This document shows positions 1 through 11,089 of a stretch of 64,000 nucleotides of DNA, one piece after another (the stretch's first letter is position 1; each line of letters starts with the position of its first letter). Origin of the DNA: Rhinolophus ferrumequinum. Taxonomy: Eukaryota > Chordata > Mammalia > Chiroptera > Rhinolophidae. Position numbers and translations under genes: made by a program. Under the pieces are notes generated by a model. It was not told the DNA's origin. It did no database searches and saw only the letters and a program-made list of their open reading frames with translations. Where the stretch lies: contig NC_046304.1 in assembly GCF_004115265.2 (NCBI RefSeq), positions 16,236,292-16,300,291 on the forward strand. The letters are read 5' to 3'.

Positions 1-345
1 TGAGGTAGACCCCTATCGACCTGAGCTCCACTGCATTGCCTGGTGGTCCGGAACTCCCAATGCTCCGTCCGTCGCTAAGGCAGGACGCGATCGGTTGCTG
101 TGGCTCCAGGGGCGGTGGCCACACGGCTCCTCCAATCACCGCCCAGCCAAGGGATGGGGGCGTGGACGAGCCCTGCAAAAGTTACTGCAGATAACAAAGG
201 CGGCGCCGGCGAGGTATCCCAGAGACCCAGTCCTGCAGGGAAGCGGGTTCACAGTCTCCGTCCGCAACGCGCGTTGGATGCGTCGGGACCGGGAGCAGCG
301 TAGGGGCCCGAGGGACCCATCCGGACCCAGCCCGCCAGTCAAGCC
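1..345 (+). promoter_or_regulatory. CpG-rich 5' region of TLCD2
   Basis: The stretch up to about position 530 is GC-rich with many CpGs and runs straight into the TLCD2 start codon. It therefore holds the 5' UTR and probably the promoter. I see no clear TATA box. The transcription start cannot be fixed from sequence alone. Confidence 0.5.
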
Positions 346-2101
346 ATGGCGCCCTCCGGGCTCCTCGTGACTGGAGCCTCCTTCGCCGCCTTCCGGGGGA
401 TGCACTGGGGGCTGCAGCTGCTGCCCACGCCAAGATCCGCTGCTCAGGACCGTTGGAAGTGGCGGAACACTTGTGTCTCCCTGGTGCACAGTCTGCTCAC
501 AGGAACCGGGGCGCTGCTCGGGTGCGGGGCTTAGAGGTTCGGGAGGCGTGTGGGTGAGGGTGAGGGGTGGAAGGCTGACATTTGAAGACCTGGCAGACAC
601 CTTTAAAATTGATGCGAGACCTTGAGAGTCAGAGGCTGAGGTGAGGGTGTGGGTGGGTGGGTGGGGGTTCACAGCAAGAGAGTGGGCTCCCCGTCTGCAT
701 AACGCTGACCGTGGTTCCCCCCATCTCCTCCAGGCTGTCGCTGTACCCTCAGATGGCTGCCGACCCCATTCATGGCCACCCGCCCTGGGCCCTGGTGCTG
801 GTGGCTATATCTGTGGGTGAGTCTGCAGGGAAGGCTGGGCCGGTTTGTGGGTGAGGGGCAACCTTCCAACAGTAATTACAGGTCCTCTTCTGGCAGTTTT
901 ACTGAGGGAAACTACAGAACTGGAAAGGGGATGGAGATTCTCCTCCAGGCTGTATATCAGCTTGAGGGAAGCCTACCGTTCCCCTGCCCCTTGCCCCACA
1001 GGTTATTTCCTGGCTGATGGAGCTGACATGCTGTGGAACCAGACCTTGGGCCAGGCCTGGGAACTTCTCTGTCACCATTTGGTGGTGAGACTCAGGGAGA
1101 GGGGAGACAGGAAGGAATGTGCGCCCAGACTAAGGACCCCAATCTCTCATCAGCTTTCTGTCCTGTGACTTCCCAGAGTGTCTCTGACTCCCTGGCACTT
1201 GATCCTCCCAACCTTGGGCTGAACTGGGGGGAGGGGATTGACTGCTGGTCACAGCTGGGAATCTGAGCACGGCCTCAGATTCCCACAGGTGTGTCCAGTC
1301 AATTGCAGAAACGTTGAATATGGAGCTTTTCTGAGAAGGAGGAGCCACAGTATTGGGAATGGGGATGAGGCATGAAAGGCCAGGAATAGAAGTTAAGGGG
1401 GTGCTGTGCAGATGCTGCAGCTCCAGAGGAGGCAGCTTCTGGGGCAAAGGCTGTTTCCATCCTAGGGAAGGATTGTTTCAAAGCCATTCAGGCCCCTGAC
1501 ATAAGGGTAAGCATAATGGTTGGGCGTTTTTTGGGAGGGAGGCATGCCAGAAAATACTTGGGAGCCCCTCTCTTAAGGACCAGGATATTGGGACATGATG
1601 GGTTGTAGGTCTTAGAAGGTCCTCTGACTTTTGACCCTGGCTCCCCAGGTAGTGAGCTGCCTCAGTACTGCCATTCTGTCCAGCCACTATGTGGGCTTCT
1701 CTGTGGTGTCTCTGCTCCTGGAGCTGAACTCCGTCTGCCTGCACCTAAGAGAGTTGCTGCTGCTGTCTCGACAGGTCCCATCCTTGGCCTTCACTGTAGC
1801 CAGCTGGTCCACCCTGGCCACCCTGGCCCTCTTCCGCCTGGTGCCACTGGGGTGGATGAGTCTGTGGTTGATCCGGCAGCACCACCAGGTGCCTCCGGCT
1901 CTGGTTGTTCTCGGGGGAACTGGGCTGGTCACTGTGGGTACCATGAGCGTCATACTGGGGGTCCGTATTTTGGTTAGTGATGTCCTGCAGTCTCAGCCCC
2001 ACTCACCTATCCCTGGTCACAAGGAAACTAGGAATACCAGGACATGTTGTGATGGTGAGCCTGTCCTTAGGGATGATCCCACTCTCAGCTTGAAAGACTA
2101 G
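346..2101 (+). CDS. TLCD2: TLC domain-containing protein 2, four coding exons, complete
   Basis: Exons 346-521, 734-816, 1002-1084 and 1649-2101 join in phase (2, 1, 0) to 264 codons plus TAG. This is the length I recall for human TLCD2. The start at 346 has a good context (GCCATGG) and gives MAPSGLLVTGASF, close to the human N-terminus. The protein is a multi-pass membrane protein of the TLC (TRAM/LAG1/CLN8) fold. Hydrophobic stretches lie near the N-terminus, around ALVLVAISVG and the ADGADMLWNQ segment, and through VVSCLSTAILSSHYVGFS, LATLALFRLVPLG and LVTVGTMSVILGVRIL. The short polar tail ends TLSLKD. Known for the family: TLCD1/TLCD2 sit in the plasma membrane and limit incorporation of long polyunsaturated fatty acids into phospholipids, keeping membranes from becoming too fluid. 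The exon 1 donor (GTGCGG) is weak, but phase and homology support it. The identification is from recalled human sequence and is strong. Confidence 0.95.
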
Positions 2102-2273
2102 AGAGAAGCCTCAGGTTCCTCTTCTGCCAGTCTTGAAGGAGGTAAGACCAGGAAAAGAAGATGGTGGTCTCCAATGCACAACCCCCAACTAGTGGAAGGA
2201 CTGGACTGGATTTTCAGGATCTCGGTTCTTCTTCCAGCTAACTCACACCTCTCCCCCATTCCGAGGATCTCAG

Positions 2274-2279
2274 AATAAA
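2274..2279 (+). promoter_or_regulatory. Poly-A signal of TLCD2
   Basis: A canonical AATAAA lies about 170 bases after the TLCD2 stop codon, giving a short 3' UTR. It is the first such signal downstream. Confidence 0.7.
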
Positions 2280-2299
2280 TGCTGATGTTCATGGGTAGG

Positions 2300-3235
2300 A
2301 ATCGGGGCTATTGTTCACTGAATTTCATCATCAGATGACTATCCTTTGCAGCAAACTAACTCAAAAGATACAGCCAGTAAGCTACCAGTAAGGGTGGCAG
2401 GAGGCATGAAACTGGACAAAACTGCCAATGGAAACAGAAACCCTTTGCTTTAGATGAGGAAAGGTGAAGTCTTACTAGTAGGATTCAAGAAATCTGGTAT
2501 GGAGTGGGTGAGATCAGAGAAACCTCACCTATGACCAAATTCTGGCAGTGGGAGGAGAATACAACAGGTGCTTTCTGTAGCCAATTGATATGTAGACATA
2601 ACAGTTGCCAAGAGACCGAGGAACCTGGGCCATAGTGATTGTTGCTACCTGGTTCTCATAGCCCCACTGTTGTGTTTGTACTTAACCCGAATCCTTCTGT
2701 GTCCATCATCTGCCTTTTTATATTTTTTTAGTATCTTCTGACCTTTTTAAAGAAAAGGCATATTCTTAGAGACATAAACATGGAGATAGGTCTGTCTTCT
2801 TAGGACAGTACTAAAGTCCAGAGCCATAATAAGGCCTCAAACACCCATCCTGGATATGCAATGTAGGGTCTTCCCAGGCTCAGGTTTTCATGGAAGAATG
2901 AAGCAGAGGCAGAAGCATTTGAGGGAAGGCTTCCATTTGGCTACAGAGGGATTAAGCAATATATGACTCTCTTCTAGGAGTCATTCACAAGCTCTCCTTT
3001 CTCCCCTGCTGCTTCTGCTGATTTTTTTTTCCTATTGCACAAGACCCCTCCCTTCTTCAGACAGACCATCCAGGTTATGGGAAGGGTAAAATGGATTACG
3101 GTTGCTATTCCACTAAACAATTGACAGAGAGGGGTAACCCATAGTGATCCACAGAAAAGATACATGAGCAAAAGGAAGAGACAGCAAGATTTTTTTAAAA
3201 ATCCTGCCAAAAAGCTGAGCTAGAGAAAGGCAAAG
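2300..3235. other. Intergenic, nothing recognised
   Basis: Unique-looking AT-moderate sequence between TLCD2 and a purine-rich tract. I see no gene, RNA gene or clear repeat here. Confidence 0.4.
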
Positions 3236-4083
3236 GGGGTGTTAGAGACAGACATACATAGATTGAGGGACAGATAGAAAGAGAAGGATTAGTTGCATAG
3301 AAGAGACAAAGGCAAAGAGAGATGAAGTGCAAGACAGAGACTCCTTGGCAGAAATATCAAGAAAGATGGTTATAGAAGCTGAGAGAAATCAAAATCATAG
3401 AATTGGTAAAATGGTCATAAAGAGGACAAAAAAAAAAAAAAGAAAGAAAAGCTGACAGAAAGGGACCCCAAAGGTGGAAGGCACAGATAGTCTAGACAGT
3501 GATTTAGTGAGAGTGAGTGACAGGGAAGAACAACCAGACTCACGAGAGAGGGTGGTAATAAGTGGCAGACTGAGAGACTGTCAGAGAAAGAGAAAAGAGA
3601 GGTGGAAAGAGAGATGGGGTGGGGGGGATTCATCAGGGGAGCTGATAAGCGGAAGAGCAGAAGGTGGAGGAGGCAGTCAACGGAAAGATTTATTGACAGA
3701 AAAAGAAAGCAGGAAATATGTGGAGTTGGAGACAGGCAAAAACACAAAGGACAAGCAGCTAAAGAGCAAAACACAAAAACAGAGACTGACAGGAACTGAT
3801 AGGCAGAGACTGGTAGGAAAATGAGGAAAAGTCAGAATGAGGGATGTACATTGAGATAGAAGAATGGACAAAGGGACTGTGGAGAATCACAGAGAGGGGG
3901 CGGAGAGAATGAGTAAATAAACATCCAAAGGAAGGTACAAGAAAATGAAGGTAACGCAGAAAAGGAGAGAGAAAAATAATAATAAATATAGGGGGGGAAT
4001 GAGAGAGGGATTGTGAGAGATCCCCATCATAGAGTCATTAAAAACCAAGGTGTAAAGGGGGAAAATAACAAATAGTGAAGAGA
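3236..4083. repeat. Purine-rich degenerate simple-repeat tract
   Basis: The + strand is dominated by A and G for about 800 bases, with recurring GAGACAGA, GACAGAGA and AGAAAGAG words and few long pyrimidine runs. It resembles a decayed GA/GACA microsatellite. The tract resumes at about 4632-4760 after the SINE at 4084, so the SINE landed inside it. The open frames it contains on both strands are compositional. Confidence 0.6.
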
Positions 4084-4630
4084 GGGGCCAGCCCGGTGGC
4101 TCAGGCGGTTGGAGCTCCTGAGCTCCAACCGCCTTTGGAGTGCTCCTCCTTTGGAGTGCAACTCCTTTGGAGTGCTCCTAACTCCAAAGGCTGCCGGTTC
4201 GATTCCCACATGGGCCAGTGGGCTCTCAACCACAAGGTTGCCAGTTCAATTCCTCGAGTCCCGCAAGGGATGGTGGGCTCCGCCCCTTGCAACTAAGATT
4301 GAACACGGCACCTTGAGCTGAGCTGCCGCTGAGCTCCCGGATGGCTCAGTTGGTTGGAGAGCATCCTCTCAACCACAAGGTTGTCGGTTCAACTCCCGCA
4401 AGGGATGGTGGGCTGCGCCCCCTGCAACTAGCAACGGCAACTGGACCTGGAGCTGAGCTGCGCCCTCCACAACTAAGACTGAAAGGACAACAACTTGAAG
4501 CTGAACGGCACCCTCCACAACTAAGATTGAAAGGACAACAACTTGACTTGGAAAACAGGCCTGGAAGTACACACTGTTCCCCAATAAAGTCCTGTTCCCC
4601 TTCCCCAATAAAGTCTTTAAAAAAAAAAAA
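4084..4630 (+). repeat. tRNA-derived SINE (Rhin-type, dimeric), with internal inverted duplication
   Basis: It begins GGGGCCAGCCCGGTGGCTCA, with an A-box-like TGGCTCAGGCGG and a B-box-like GGTTCGATTCC. It continues into a second tRNA-like unit (GATGGCTCAGTTGGTTGGAG), then the AAAGGACAACAACTTGACTT body, CCCCAATAAA repeats and poly-A. Flanks AATAGTGAAGAG and AAAGTGAGGAG look like an imperfect target duplication. Positions 4104-4133 form a perfect 14-base inverted repeat with a 2-base loop. TTTGGAGTGC then occurs three times, so this copy is longer than its relatives. Confidence 0.9.
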
Positions 4631-5740
4631 GAAAGTGAGGAGACTGTGACAGTTGGAAGTAAACACAGGCAGAAAATAAGAGCAGAGGGTTTAAACATAA
4701 TCAGACTAAAAGCAGATGCAAAGGTGTGGAAGTTGAGATATGGAAAGAAAGCAGAATTCTGTCAGCAGATTTGTCCTTCATAGAAGTAGTATCTCTTCAT
4801 AGAAGTAGTATCTTCAAAACTCTTCACTGAATGCCTTGATTAATAAAAACCTTACCTTGAGTTTTCAAAGAAAATAAAATATGACAAGCCCATGGGAGGA
4901 ATCTGTTCCCTAAGTAATTTCTAATGTCAATATTGATTCATCCCAAGCTTTACACCTTTTCTTCTGCCGCTATCATAAAGTCATGCTCCAAGGGAGTACC
5001 CCTCTTGGTCATACTTGATAGTATTTATGAAGGGTGCCAGAGAACTTGACCATCCAGGAAATCTGGCTGTTTCTGTGAGTTAACGATTAAAACCCATACA
5101 GGAAGGGTCAGATTAGCTACTGGTGAGGGTAGGACATAAGTGGATACCCGAAGAGTTTGGGATCACACCCAAATTTCCATTGTGGTGAACCAGTGAAACT
5201 TCAAGAAAGCAAGACTGGATAGTGATTATAATTGACTAAGTAACATCTCATCAACTAGACCAGTTATAGTGTGGACCAAATACAGACGATGGGAATCAGA
5301 GAATCAGGGTCAATTAGGACCTCAGAAAACGGAAGCTAAAAAATACAGAGGTTGACAGATGCTACGTTTGGTACAATAAGTTGGATCACCATGGCAGTGC
5401 GTCTTCATACCTCACCCTCCAGTAAAGCAGTCCTCAAGACTGATTCCATGCCTACCAAGCTACTGGCGGATGAATGAGCACAGAGGAGGGGCTCTCCTGG
5501 ATGGGGGAACATATCTTATGGTCTCAGAACACTATCCTGATCATAAATTAATAAATTGCTATGCAAATAATTGTGTCAGTCTTCTGTGAGTGTTGTTTAA
5601 TTTGAGTCACTTTTCTTGGCTACATTGGTGTCCTGATTTATAATGCAGTGCTGGGTTGTGGAGGCTTTGCTATGGGAAGATCACTTGGCACTAACTTTTG
5701 ACCTACAAAACCCTACAGTGTTCTAAGATCCTCTGCTATC
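4631..5740. other. Intergenic, nothing recognised beyond the purine-rich remnant
   Basis: After the purine-rich remnant ends near 4760 the sequence is AT-moderate and unique-looking. I see no gene and no repeat I can name. Confidence 0.4.
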
Positions 5741-5755
5741 AAAAAGCAAGCCCAG

Positions 5756-5828
5756 GTGGTGGTCGGTTAGCTCGGTTGGAGCGTGGTGCTGGTGGCACCA
5801 AGGTTGCTGGTTTGATCCCTGCCCCCAA
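5756..5828 (+). repeat. 73-bp tRNA-Ile-like retroposon
   Basis: The 73-base insert sits between two perfect 15-base copies of AAAAAGCAAGCCCAG (5741-5755 and 5829-5843). Its sequence follows tRNA-Ile(AAT): GGTCGGTTAGCTCGGTTGG at the D arm, AGCGTGGTGCTGG through the anticodon stem, CACCAAGGTTGC in the variable region and GGTTTGATCCC as B box. It lacks the long body of the other SINEs here. It could be a head-only SINE or a retroposed tRNA pseudogene. Changes in the B box and the anticodon arm argue against a working tRNA gene. Confidence 0.75.
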
Positions 5829-5989
5829 AAAAAGCAAGCCCAGTTTATTCAGTAGAATGGACTTAGAGCAAGAGAATGGATTCAGACAATTTAGAGTGAT
5901 TCTCAATGCCAAGGGTTGAAACCAAAAGAAGCTGTGGGGACAGAGCCCCAAAAAGCAGTTTCCAGGCTCTTGGCCTCACATAGAAAGGT

Positions 5990-6345
5990 GCTGGCTCAGG
6001 TAGTAAATGGCCGTCGACTGTGATCAAATGGCCATCAGCTGTGGCTAGTTGGCCGTCAGCTGTAACCAGTGAGCCATTGGGCACTAATATAACTGCCGTG
6101 GCTAGGCTAGCAAAAAAAGGGGGAGCTAGCAAGAAGATGGTGGCTGAGTCTGCAAGCGGCTCAGTGAGGGTTGAGAATTGTGTTGCTCCTGATTCCTGTG
6201 TCTCCAACCCAGCCGCCAGTGAGAGTGTAGTGGTATGACTCCCCTACCTATGGCTCCGTGGGTGGTCCTTTTTGGCCTAGCCATGTCCTGCATTCTTATG
6301 AGGGGAGCGGGACCAGAGACCCCGCCTGACACCCCGCACAACAGA
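5990..6345. repeat. Unclassified block with three 21-bp tandem units
   Basis: Three 21-base units beginning TGGCCGTC or TGGCCATC follow one another at 6008-6028, 6029-6049 and 6050-6070, with a partial fourth copy after them. The surrounding GC-richer block up to about 6345 stands out from its neighbours and may be one interspersed element, but I cannot assign a family. Confidence 0.4.
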
Positions 6346-6589
6346 AGCTTTTAGCCAAATTAATCTTGAGTTAACAAGAAAACTAAATCTCCATAACTGA
6401 GTTGTCAAGGCTTTATTGTATATAAAATCTGGATTAGTCAGGCTAGAAATTAGGAGCCCTCACTTTGCAAGAGATTATATAAGGGAAATGATTCTTTAAA
6501 GAGTTGCTCCTTTATTGAAATGAGGTGTTTGTTTAGAATCATTAACTTAAAGTCATAGCATCCTAGGCTGAACATTTGTTGCACTCCTA

Positions 6590-6735
6590 CCATGTCAGTC
6601 ACCTCTTCTACCTTACCCCATTTAATCCCACACGATAGAGACTCATCCGATTTTTAAAATGAATAAACCAATTTACTCAGGGTTACCTAGCTAGTTAGTG
6701 ACAGGGCCTGGACTCAAACTCATATGTATATTTTT
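6590..6735 (-). repeat. MIR or L2-like fragment
   Basis: The run through ACTCAGGGTTACCTAGCTAG and AGTGACAGGGCCTGGACTCA resembles the antisense core of an ancient MIR. It is heavily diverged. Confidence 0.45.
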
Positions 6736-8363
6736 TCTATTATACCACCTACAGCCAACTTCTGCTATGCTTGCCTGCCTAGCAGTGTAGGGATTTTCCT
6801 TTGAAAAAAACACTCATCTCTCATCCCCTCAATGGGCATGTGACCTAGGACTATCTAATCAGAACACCATATCCTCTTTCCCGGAAATGAGCTCATGACA
6901 TAAGCACAGCACAGCTTCTGAGCCTCAGCACCTTGATTTCTGCTAGAACTTTTGGCTAACGATGCACTATGTGTGCTAACATCGCTAAGCCAGTAGGATG
7001 TTAGAGAGCTTCCCTGAACATGAAGCCAACACAGAAAAAGGGGGCTCAAAAGATGGAGAGAGATTTCTAGCAGCATTTGAGTACCTGGATCAAGCTCTGC
7101 CTAAAGCCAGACCTTCCCCTGAACTAGTTAATGAGCCAAAAAACCCCAGATTTGCTTAAGTGATTATGAGTTGAGTTTTTTCACTTTTAACAGTGAGTCT
7201 TTATTAATACACCACCTTCAAGGTTATCTAGTCTTATCATTCCGTTTTGCAGAACACTGAAGCCTAGAAAAATTAAGTGATTGATTCAGGCCCACCCAGC
7301 TAGTTTGTGGCATGGTCAGAATTAGAATCCAGGTGTTTGATTTGGTTCAGGGTTCCTCATAAATTATTTTGTCTCCTCCTTTATAGGAAGGTTGAGGAGT
7401 GGAGAAACTTTAAGGTAGAAAGATAGGAGGCAGCTGACAATGGAAGGTCAATCAAGTCAGATAAATTGCCTCTGAAGTGGTATTTATAAGTCAGGATGCT
7501 TCAGTTTGAAAGCCAGACTTCTATTCACCAAGTATTGATTTCTGTACTTTTCAGGAATGCAGGAACTGTGCAGGGCAGAGATCCATTTCAGCTTTCCCAT
7601 GCAGTCGTGCGCACCACTTAACAGTGTGGTGAGCACATTATTTCCCTGCCTTTAACCTGATAGGAGACAAACCCTCTCTTGCCATATCTTCTGCAGGAAC
7701 TGGACACAAGTGATTCTCAGACTGAGTGAACTCTTTCAGCTGAGATAAGGATGTGAGCATGTGGGCTTTAGGAGTAGAAGAATGGGAGTTCGGTCCTGTA
7801 GTGAGGTATGAGGGTCCCTGCAAAAGGCCCTCTGCCTACCACCACCCAACCCCTAAAACAGACTCTGGGGTAGTAGCTGAAATTCCAGCGATAGTAAATT
7901 ATTTACTTGGGTTAAGCTTTGTCCCCTCACTCTGGCTTCCCTGTCTATGCCCTTGAAAGGACTCTTTTACCTCCTTGAACTTCTCTGGTTGGCATTGCTA
8001 ATCCCAGTGGCTGAGACTGGCACAGTGGCTCTCTCTGCCCCAGATCCCAGGTCAGGGCACCATGAGAGGAGGACAGAGAAGCCTGAAGAACTGGGGTGCC
8101 ACAAATTCCTGCTGCTGCATTCACTGATCTAAAACAACACTGCTACTCAGCAATTCACTCGCTTCCCTTCCTAGCTCATCCAAACATAGTTTTCAGGTTC
8201 CTGCTCTTCCTTCCCCTAAACCCAGCTCTTCATAGAATCCAAATGTTTTCACCCTGGTGGCAAGCAAGGGTGAAAGGCTGGGGAGATAGAGATGGGGGGA
8301 AGGAAATAGCGGGCACAGCCCAGGGCAACTGTAGCAGCATTTCCTTGACATATATTGAATTTT
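6736..8363. other. Intergenic, mostly unrecognised, with one antisense MIR
   Basis: The segment 7190-7350 resembles antisense MIR (CCCACCCAGCTAGTTTGTGG, then AGAATCCAGG). The rest shows no gene or repeat I can support; short open frames at 7753-8365 have no recognisable content. Confidence 0.4.
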
Positions 8364-8377
8364 AAAAATTCACATTC

Positions 8378-8820
8378 GGGCCGGCCCGGTGGCTCAGGCG
8401 GTTAGAGCTCCGTGCTCCTAACTCCGAAGGCTGCCGGTTCGATTCCCACATGGGCCAGTGGGCTCTCAACCACAAGGTTGCCTGTTCAACTCCTTGAGTC
8501 CGGCAAGGGATGGTGGGCTCTGCCCCCTGCAACTAAGTTTGAACACGGCACCTTGAGCTGAGCTGCCGCTGAGCTCCCGGATGGCTCAGTTGGTTGGAGC
8601 GTGTCCTCTCAACCACAAGGTTGCCGGTTCAACTCCCGCTAAGGGATGGTGGGCTGTGCCCCCTGCAACTAGCAACGGCAACTGGACCTGGAGCTGAGCT
8701 GCGCCCGACACAACTAAGATTGAAAGGACAACAACTTGATTTGGAAAACAGGCCTGGAAGTACACACTGTTCCCCAATAAAAGTCCTGTTCCCCTTCCCC
8801 GATAAAATCTTTAAAAAAAA
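8378..8820 (+). repeat. tRNA-derived SINE (Rhin-type, dimeric)
   Basis: A full copy with both tRNA-like units, the CAACTTGATTTGG body, CCCCAATAAA repeats and poly-A. It is bounded by a perfect 14-base target duplication AAAAATTCACATTC (8364-8377 and 8821-8834). The clean duplication and good match to the other copies suggest a fairly recent insertion. Confidence 0.93.
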
Positions 8821-8835
8821 AAAAATTCACATTCA

Positions 8836-9121
8836 TATATGTATATGAGAGGCTAGCGGAAGAGTTGGGTCTCCATTCTCTATAGTGGGAAGTGAATAGA
8901 TAATGTCTAAAAGTAAAAAGTCAAGAAATAGCAATGCAAGCTTATTACTTGGAGATATTGCAGTAAATGCCAAAATCATCCGCTAAAATTGGTGAAAGTG
9001 GTTTTTTGGGGGGAGAGAAAAATGGTCAGAGGGAGCATACGTGACTGTTTTTTGTAACAAATTTTTGTGTCAAATTCTGCAAGACCGTATAACTTTGTAA
9101 AAACTAAAACTAGAAACATTA
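8836..9121. other. Intergenic, nothing recognised
   Basis: AT-rich sequence between a SINE and a DNA transposon, without a recognisable gene or repeat. Confidence 0.4.
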
Positions 9122-9500
9122 CAGTTGGCCCTCCTTTGCCGGCCCCCTCCATATCCCTGCTTTCCCCATCAGCAGATTCAACCAACCTCAGAGATAAATT
9201 GTTACGTTGTTGCTGATATATACTATGTAGTTAGGCCTGTGATCGTTGCCTCTGTACTGAACATGTACAGACTTCTTTTCTTGTCATTCCCTGAACGATA
9301 TAACAACTATTAACACAGCATTTACATTGTATTAAGCATTATAAGTAATCTAGAAATGATTTAAAGTATATAGGAAAGTTTACATAGGTTATAGGCAAGT
9401 ACTGCATAATTTTACAAAAGGGACTTGACTGAGCATGTTTGGATTTTGGTAACACAGGAGGTCCTGGAATGAATCCCCCAGGGATAATGAGGGAAGACTA
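9122..9500 (+). mobile_element. Non-autonomous Tigger/MER2-like DNA transposon
   Basis: It starts CAGTTGGCCCTCC directly after a TA. It carries the characteristic GCAGATTCAACCAACC, TAACAACTATTAACACAGCA and AGTAATCTAGAAATGATTTA segments, and ends with GGTCCTGGAATGAATCCCCC and AGGGAAGACTATA. This is the layout of the MER2/Tigger group (Tc1/mariner superfamily, pogo branch) with TA target duplication. It carries no transposase frame. Assignment is from recalled consensus. Confidence 0.8.
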
Positions 9501-10740
9501 TAATTGTATAACTAGCTGTTTAATGTCCATCTCCACGTCTAGAATGCAAGCTCCCAGCAGGCATAGCCGAGGTCTAGTCTGCTCTCCTTTGTACCCTGGC
9601 ACCCTGGCAAGGACTGCACCTGGAGGTGTACATTAAACTTTTGTAGATCTTTAAGAACATACTTGCTTTGGAAAGACTTCCTGCATTGAACAGGAGTTTC
9701 GGCGAGATAATCTCCGATGTATCTGCCAATTCTATGATTTTAATCTACTTTCCTATTCATCTCAATTTCTCTTAATCCTCTTGCTCCAGTCCAATGCTTG
9801 TCTTTCTTTTATGCCTAAACGTTCAAAGGATTGGTCAATTCCCATCGCTTCTGTTTCCTCATGATCTTCCTTGGCAACCAGGAAACTTCCTCTGCCATTA
9901 GCTTTCTGAAACTGCTCTCCTAAGTCACAGAATTCTTCCTAGTCAAGCTTGTGGTCTTAGTCTTCCTCTACCCCTTGAATTATCTAACATGGCAGAGGGC
10001 TTTTCTTTCCTTTCTCTCTCAATCTTTGTTTTCTGTTCCTTGCTATTATCTGGATAAGCTTCCTTTTCTTGAAGCTCTTCCTCCCTGTGGGCCTCTCCTG
10101 ACCTTTCCAGCTGTTCTTGCTCTGGCTTTTTCTGGCATCCTCTTATCCTAGACTGTGTGTATCTCAAGCCTTCCTCATCTGCTTTTCTGTTATTCTTCTT
10201 CTGTGAACTGACTCTTTCTCATGGCTTTAGTATCAAATTTAGTCTGATGCTTCAAGCCCTCATCTCAGCTCCTAGACTGCCACTTCTGTATTTCTAGCCA
10301 GAGGACTCCTTCATTTTTATGACCTGCAGTCACCTCCACATTCAGTTTTAAACTCCTCGAACAATGAGGAGACTGGTTTGACTGCAGTGAATGGTCCATA
10401 ATAATGGCAGTTAATGTTTTCTGTTCAGATATTTTCCTGGCTTGGTCACTTTTCCTCCTCAATTGAGCTTCGTCAGACTAACTCAGACAGACTGTGTTTG
10501 ACCAGTTAAGAGACATTAAGAGAAGTACTTAATTTCTTTAAGTTTTAGTTTCTTGATTTGTAAATTATTTCATTTGCACATGTGTTTCCTAGCTATAAAA
10601 GAAAAAGCTTGGAAATCATTGTCAAGTAGGTCAAATCATTGGCAAAATATCAAAATTCTGCTTGGAATTCAAGACCAGCTTTAATTTGGCTGAAATTTTG
10701 CCATCCAACATTATCTATGCTTCTTAGCATGAACATAGAA
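9501..10740. other. Intergenic, L2-like and pyrimidine-rich ancient sequence
   Basis: The first part (9500-9640) looks like the 3' end of an old L2 element. The CT-rich stretch 9960-10480 may also be decayed L2. No gene is supported; its open frames are short and of biased composition. Confidence 0.4.
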
Positions 10741-10744
10741 GATG

Positions 10745-11065
10745 ATATGGCAGTATGGTTAAAAACATAAGCTCCAGAGCCATTTTTTACTGTTTCCAGT
10801 ATTTACTGTCTGTGGGGCTTTGAGCAAGTGGCTCAATTTCTCTGAGCTTCAGTTTTTTTACCTATAAAGTGAGGCTAACAATAACACCTACCTCATTGGA
10901 TCATTGTGACAATTAAATGAACTAATACATATAAAGTTGTTAGACAGAACCTGACACATGTGTCATGCAATTAATCATGTGACCCAAGGCAGGTTACTCC
11001 ACCTTTCTGAGCCTGGGTTTCTCATCAGTAAAATGGGGATCGTAATAATAATAACTCTCTTGTTA
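10745..11065 (+). repeat. Two MIR fragments in tandem
   Basis: The first (10745-10965) shows the MIR core order: GGTTAAAAACATAAGCTCCA, then CTCTGAGCTTCAGTTT, CTACCTCATTGGATCATTGT and AATTAAATGA. A second part (10975-11065) repeats the GAGCCTGGGTTTCTCATCAG and AAAATGGGGAT module. Both are diverged. Confidence 0.7.
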
Positions 11066-11089
11066 GATTGCTTTGATTGCTTATTTATT

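Noticed and set aside
1-345. MIR22 and its host transcript, expected near TLCD2 in human
   Set aside because: No miR-22 hairpin is visible. In human it lies beyond the TLCD2 5' end, which would be outside this window.
136-672. A 178-codon minus-strand frame over the TLCD2 start
   Set aside because: GC-rich shadow that crosses TLCD2 exon 1 and intron 1. No family features.
3415-3824. 116-119-codon frames on both strands
   Set aside because: Created by the purine-rich tract; composition is almost only Lys/Arg/Glu/Gly on one strand and Ser/Leu/Phe on the other.
4075-4698. Several 70-109-codon frames, repeated near 8594, 37597 and 47710
   Set aside because: All are translations of the SINE copies.
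5756-5828. A functional tRNA-Ile gene
   Set aside because: The B box and anticodon arm are altered and perfect target duplications flank it, so it is a retroposon.
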